DNA of 64,000 nucleotides from Microbacterium sp. STN6 (GTDB lineage Bacteria > Actinomycetota > Actinomycetes > Actinomycetales > Microbacteriaceae). Made by a program: the position numbers and the translations under genes. Under the pieces are notes generated by a model that searched no databases, was not told the origin of the DNA, and saw only the letters and a program-made list of their open reading frames with translations. Positions 61,306 to 64,000 of the stretch are shown here, piece by piece. Location: assembly GCF_026410545.1 (NCBI RefSeq), contig NZ_JAPMIT010000001.1:186001-250000 (forward strand), given 5' to 3'. Each line of letters starts with the position of its first letter. Positions within the stretch are counted from its first letter, which is position 1.

Positions 61306-62700
61306 TTATCGGTCACAGGGGCTATCAGCAGGTTTGCGGTTCGGACATCGTCCAGGCGAGCTCCATCGCCGAGCCTCAGTAGACCACGAGCCGCTTCTGC
61401 TGGTCAAGCATGGGCGCAGGCGTGTCGCAGTGGCCGCGACGATCGAGAGCAACATCCATGCAGCGGCGTAGATGAAGCATGCGGCGGGAGAGACGACGGT
61501 GAAGAGGATGCCGCCGACGAGCGTTGCGGTGAGGTCGCCGCCGGCCTGCACGAGCCCGAGAGCGCCGAAGCCGGTGCCCCGCAGACGGTCGGGGAGCGAA
61601 CGGGCAATCAGCGCGGACTCCGCGGTCTCGGCCAGGCCGATGCCGCACCCACTGAGCACGAAGAACAGCAGCAGGGGTGCCCACGAAGCGGCGCCCGCAG
61701 CGAATCCGAGATAGCCGACGAGATACGCCGCGGCACCGAGTGCCAGCGCGACGCGAGGCCCCGCCCGGTCAACGAGTGAGCCGGCGCCCAGCGACACGAC
61801 AGCGGCGACGGCATTGTGCGCGGCGTACAGGGCGGTAGTGGCCGCGACGGCCGCTGCTGGAGTCAATCCCGCGTGCAGCATCTCCGTGCTGCTGCGAAGA
61901 ATCAGCAATGTCGCGGCAAGATTGCCGCCCTCGAACAGCGCCACGGGCACGAGGGCGCGTGCCACACCGGTGCCACGAAGCGATCGATAACGGGTGAGCA
62001 GGGCAGCGCCTCTCCGGGGCCGTCCGCGTCGTGGGCCGGTCGGGCGCCCGCTCGCGCTCACGCTGTCGTTGGCCATCGCACCTCTTCTCGCGGCGGCAGC
62101 CTCGCGAGCCGCGAAGGTGATTGCCGCGGCCGCCAGCAGGCCGGGAATGAGCGCGAACCAGATGGTGGGCCGGATGCCGATGAGCCCCACAAGCAGACCG
62201 GCCAGGAGCGGGCCGACGACCGCGCCGAGATTGTCCCCCGCGCGCTCGAGGCCGAACGCGCGGCCAAGCGCACGTCGCGGCGCAAGGGAGGCCAGCATGC
62301 TGTCCCTCGCCGGAGAACGAAGGCCTCGCGCGGCCCACGCGGCGCCCCGTAGCGCGCCGACCTGCCACACCGCGGTGGTCACGCCGATGCCCGCCGTGCA
62401 CAGCGCGGTCACGAGGTAGCCGCCGCTCGCGAGCCTCCCTCTGCGAACAGGTTCATCGGCCAGCGGCCCGCCGACGAGCTTCGTCACGCCGGTGAGAGCG
62501 TCGCTGATCCCCTCGATAACGCCGAGCGCCGCCGCCGATCCGCCGAGAGCGGCCGTCACGAAACTCGGCAGGATCGCGGTAACCATCTCGTGTCCGGCGT
62601 CCGAGAGCAGGCTCGTCAGACCTACGCTGCCGACGCCGGATGTGAGCCATCTCTCGTGCTGCGGCCCTCGACGAGGTGCGCAGCGGCCGAAGCCGGCCAT
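61306..62700 (-). CDS. MFS transporter
   Basis: 464 residues from ATG 62700, twelve predicted helices: SVGLTSLLSDAGHEMVTAIL at helix 1, ALGVIEGISDALTGVTKLVG, AWAARGLRSPARDSML, a long basic central loop (about residues 205-245) and AETAESALIARSLPDRLRG. Substrate unknown. Six bases behind ppa and ahead of the Ehr genes, so it is under the fluoride riboswitch. With no Fluc or CLC-F in the window, it is a candidate fluoride or organic-acid exporter, but only by position. Its last 30 residues are basic and odd. Confidence 0.8.
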   Translation of the reverse strand: MAGFGRCAPRRGPQHERWLTSGVGSVGLTSLLSDAGHEMVTAILPSFVTAALGGSAAALGVIEGISDALTGVTKLVGGPLADEPVRRGRLASGGYLVTALCTAGIGVTTAVWQVGALRGAAWAARGLRSPARDSMLASLAPRRALGRAFGLERAGDNLGAVVGPLLAGLLVGLIGIRPTIWFALIPGLLAAAAITFAAREAAAARRGAMANDSVSASGRPTGPRRGRPRRGAALLTRYRSLRGTGVARALVPVALFEGGNLAATLLILRSSTEMLHAGLTPAAAVAATTALYAAHNAVAAVVSLGAGSLVDRAGPRVALALGAAAYLVGYLGFAAGAASWAPLLLFFVLSGCGIGLAETAESALIARSLPDRLRGTGFGALGLVQAGGDLTATLVGGILFTVVSPAACFIYAAAWMLLSIVAATATRLRPCLTSRSGSWSTEARRWSSPGRCPNRKPADSPCDR

Positions 62701-62706
62701 GCCGCG

Positions 62707-63213
62707 TCAGCTCTCGTAGGTGTCGGCGGTACGGAAGTCGTGCACCGCCTGGGCAACGATACGTTCCGCCTCAGCACGATCGCCGAAACCGTGAACGGTC
62801 ACGAACTTGCCCGGCTCGAGATCCTTGTAGTGCGCGAAGAAGTGCTGCAGCTTGTCTCGAAAGTGCTGCGGCACGTCGTCGATATCTGTGACGCCGCTCC
62901 ACCTCACATCCTCGGCGGGTACGGCGATGATCTTCGCGTCGTCGCCGTGCTCGTCCTCCATGCGGAAGACACCAACGGGTCGCGCCGCGATCACGACGCC
63001 GGGGAACGTCGGCTCGTCGAGAAGCACGAGCGCGTCGAGAGGGTCGTCGTCCTTTCCGAGCGTGCCCTCGATGAATCCGTAATCGGCCGGGTATGCCATG
63101 GATGTGAAGAGCATTCGGTCGAGCCGCATACGGCCGGTCGCGTGGTCGACCTCATACTTGTTGCGGCATCCTGCCGGGATCTCGACGACCACGTCGACGT
63201 GCGGTGTGGGCAT
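62707..63213 (-). CDS. ppa: Family I inorganic pyrophosphatase
   Basis: Hydrolyses pyrophosphate with Mg2+. 168 residues from ATG 63213 (GGAGG upstream). Signatures: [38 protein letters not shown], and the C-terminal HYKDLEPGK. Family I pyrophosphatases are strongly inhibited by fluoride, which fits control by the riboswitch at 63226-63300. First gene of the operon ppa-MFS-Ehr. A housekeeping copy is expected elsewhere. Confidence 0.95.
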   Translation of the reverse strand: MPTPHVDVVVEIPAGCRNKYEVDHATGRMRLDRMLFTSMAYPADYGFIEGTLGKDDDPLDALVLLDEPTFPGVVIAARPVGVFRMEDEHGDDAKIIAVPAEDVRWSGVTDIDDVPQHFRDKLQHFFAHYKDLEPGKFVTVHGFGDRAEAERIVAQAVHDFRTADTYES

Positions 63214-63225
63214 GATGGTTCCTCC

Positions 63226-63300
63226 GTTCGGTACGAGCAGAGGAGTCATCAGCGAATGATCGCGGTTCGGATGCAGCATCCAGGCGGAACCCATCGCCCT
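63226..63300 (-). ncRNA. Fluoride riboswitch (crcB motif) upstream of ppa
   Basis: Read on the minus strand: GGCGAUGGGUUCCGCC, an extra GGAUGC/GCAUCC hairpin, GAACCGC, then GCUGAUGACUCCU, the crcB-motif core. CCUCUG (63238-63243) can pair with CGGAGG (63221-63226), masking the ppa ribosome site. A -10 box TATGTT lies just upstream at 63307-63312 (minus strand), with a weak -35 TTGCGG at a 19-bp spacing. Confidence 0.88.
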
Positions 63301-63403
63301 GCGCTCAACATACCGCTGACCGCATGCCCTGCCGCAAAAAACGGCCCCATTGAGCCGCCTGTGCGCCCCGCACGCGGCGTGCATTTGCGTGCAGAAGCGT
63401 CCC

Positions 63404-63437
63404 CTTACCAAAGGCTAATGAGCTAGCCTTTGGTAAG
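63404..63437. promoter_or_regulatory. Perfect 14-bp inverted repeat, operator of the fic gene
   Basis: cttaccaaaggcta (63404-63417) and tagcctttggtaag (63424-63437) are exact inverted arms around ATGAGC. It ends eight bases before the fic GTG, so it must overlap the promoter or transcription start. Some Fic proteins carry a C-terminal winged helix and could bind it themselves. Confidence 0.75.
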
Positions 63438-63445
63438 GTAGCATC

Positions 63446-64000
63446 GTGATAACGAATCGACCGTATGCTGACAGGCGCCAGCCGAGCGATTGGCCGGGGG
63501 TCGGATACGAGAGCTGGCCGTGGGCGCGTAGCGACGACGAGGCCGCTTCCCGTCGAGACCTGCTTCGGGCTCGCGGCGATTACCAGGCTGCCGTTCCGCC
63601 CCTCATCGCTCGTCTCCCTGTCAGTCTCGGGTCCGAGACCACAGCATTGGCCGACGACGCGAGCCAGGAGCTCGCTCGGTTCGACGCGGAGGCAGGAACG
63701 ATCACCGCCCCGTTTGCATCCATCCTGCTTCGCACAGAATCAGCATCCAGCTCTGAGGTGGAGAACCTCACCTCGAGCGCGAAACAGCTTGCCCTCGCCG
63801 AACTTGGTCATTCGAGGTCGGCGAATGCGCGCCTGGTCGTTGCGAACGTGCATGCGATGAAAGCCGCCATCGAGCTCTCCGACCGTCTCGACGAGGGCTC
63901 CATCCTCGCCATGCACGATGCATTGCTGCGCGACTCCGCGCCCGAATACGCGGGGCGCTGGCGCGATGAGCAGGTGTGGATCGGCGGCGGGAGCATCTCG
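63446..64000 (+). CDS. Fic-family protein, 3' end cut by window edge
   Basis: The frame runs open from GTG 63446 for 185 codons to the window end. It contains the Fic N-terminal region: ASILLRTESASSSEVENLTS, the inhibitory-helix-like segment, followed by ANVHAMKAAIELSDRLDEGS and ALLRDSAPEYAGRWRDEQVWIGG, with the helices preceding the HPFxxGNGR site, which lies beyond the window. Fic enzymes AMPylate target proteins. The SSSEVEN(L) helix is the family's self-inhibitory motif type. Partner or target unknown. Confidence 0.88.
   Translation, partial: MITNRPYADRRQPSDWPGVGYESWPWARSDDEAASRRDLLRARGDYQAAVPPLIARLPVSLGSETTALADDASQELARFDAEAGTITAPFASILLRTESASSSEVENLTSSAKQLALAELGHSRSANARLVVANVHAMKAAIELSDRLDEGSILAMHDALLRDSAPEYAGRWRDEQVWIGGGSIS

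Overview
The window is high-GC DNA from an actinobacterium. Lipoprotein signal peptides, frequent leaderless starts just behind a TANNNT box, ROK/LacI regulators and ATGA/GTGA gene overlaps fit the family Microbacteriaceae; genus is not determinable from the sequence alone.

Region 1 (1-23.4 kb) is a plant hemicellulose locus. xylB (cut by the window edge), xylA and an intracellular GH10 xylanase form one minus-strand operon. A LacI regulator faces an ABC sugar transporter plus GH3 glycosidase operon, laid out like the Streptomyces bxlR-bxlEFGA xylobiose system. A Gfo/Idh - ThuA - Gfo/Idh operon and a ROK regulator follow. A second ABC transporter then leads into a YicI-type GH31 alpha-xylosidase, a GH1 beta-glucosidase and a second ROK regulator, which suggests uptake and intracellular breakdown of xyloglucan-type oligosaccharides.

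Region 2 (23.7-33.1 kb) holds an APC permease, a Bcr/CflA-type MFS pump, and a third sugar system: a LacI regulator with three visible copies of its operator, ABC transporter, and GH51 arabinofuranosidase.

Region 3 (33.1-36.6 kb) has ordinary genes (GNAT, small membrane protein, LCP ligase) and tRNA-Ser(GGA). Region 4 (36.6-45.5 kb) is a molybdenum locus: mogA-like with a His-rich leader, moaC, moeA, an HTH-Mop regulator, modABC, a membrane cytochrome-molybdopterin oxidoreductase, moaA and moaD.

Region 5 (about 46-63.3 kb) is the most unusual part. It looks like a fluoride-response island. Two canonical crcB-type (fluoride) riboswitches precede a DUF211-VIT pair and a pyrophosphatase. Four copies of a sibling aptamer variant precede an unrecognised ORF, a truncated universal stress protein, a frameshifted ABC-F ATPase, and a phosphoglycerate mutase-enolase operon. 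Enolase and pyrophosphatase are classic fluoride-inhibited enzymes. The pyrophosphatase operon continues through an MFS transporter into six genes resembling formate hydrogenlyase/hydrogenase-4, but the catalytic subunits have lost the Ni-Fe and proximal Fe-S cysteines, so it is an Ehr-type complex rather than a hydrogenase. All six RNA elements can pair their 3' aptamer strand with the downstream Shine-Dalgarno region. No CrcB/Fluc or CLC-F exporter is visible. The window ends in a Fic-family gene behind a perfect 14-bp inverted repeat.
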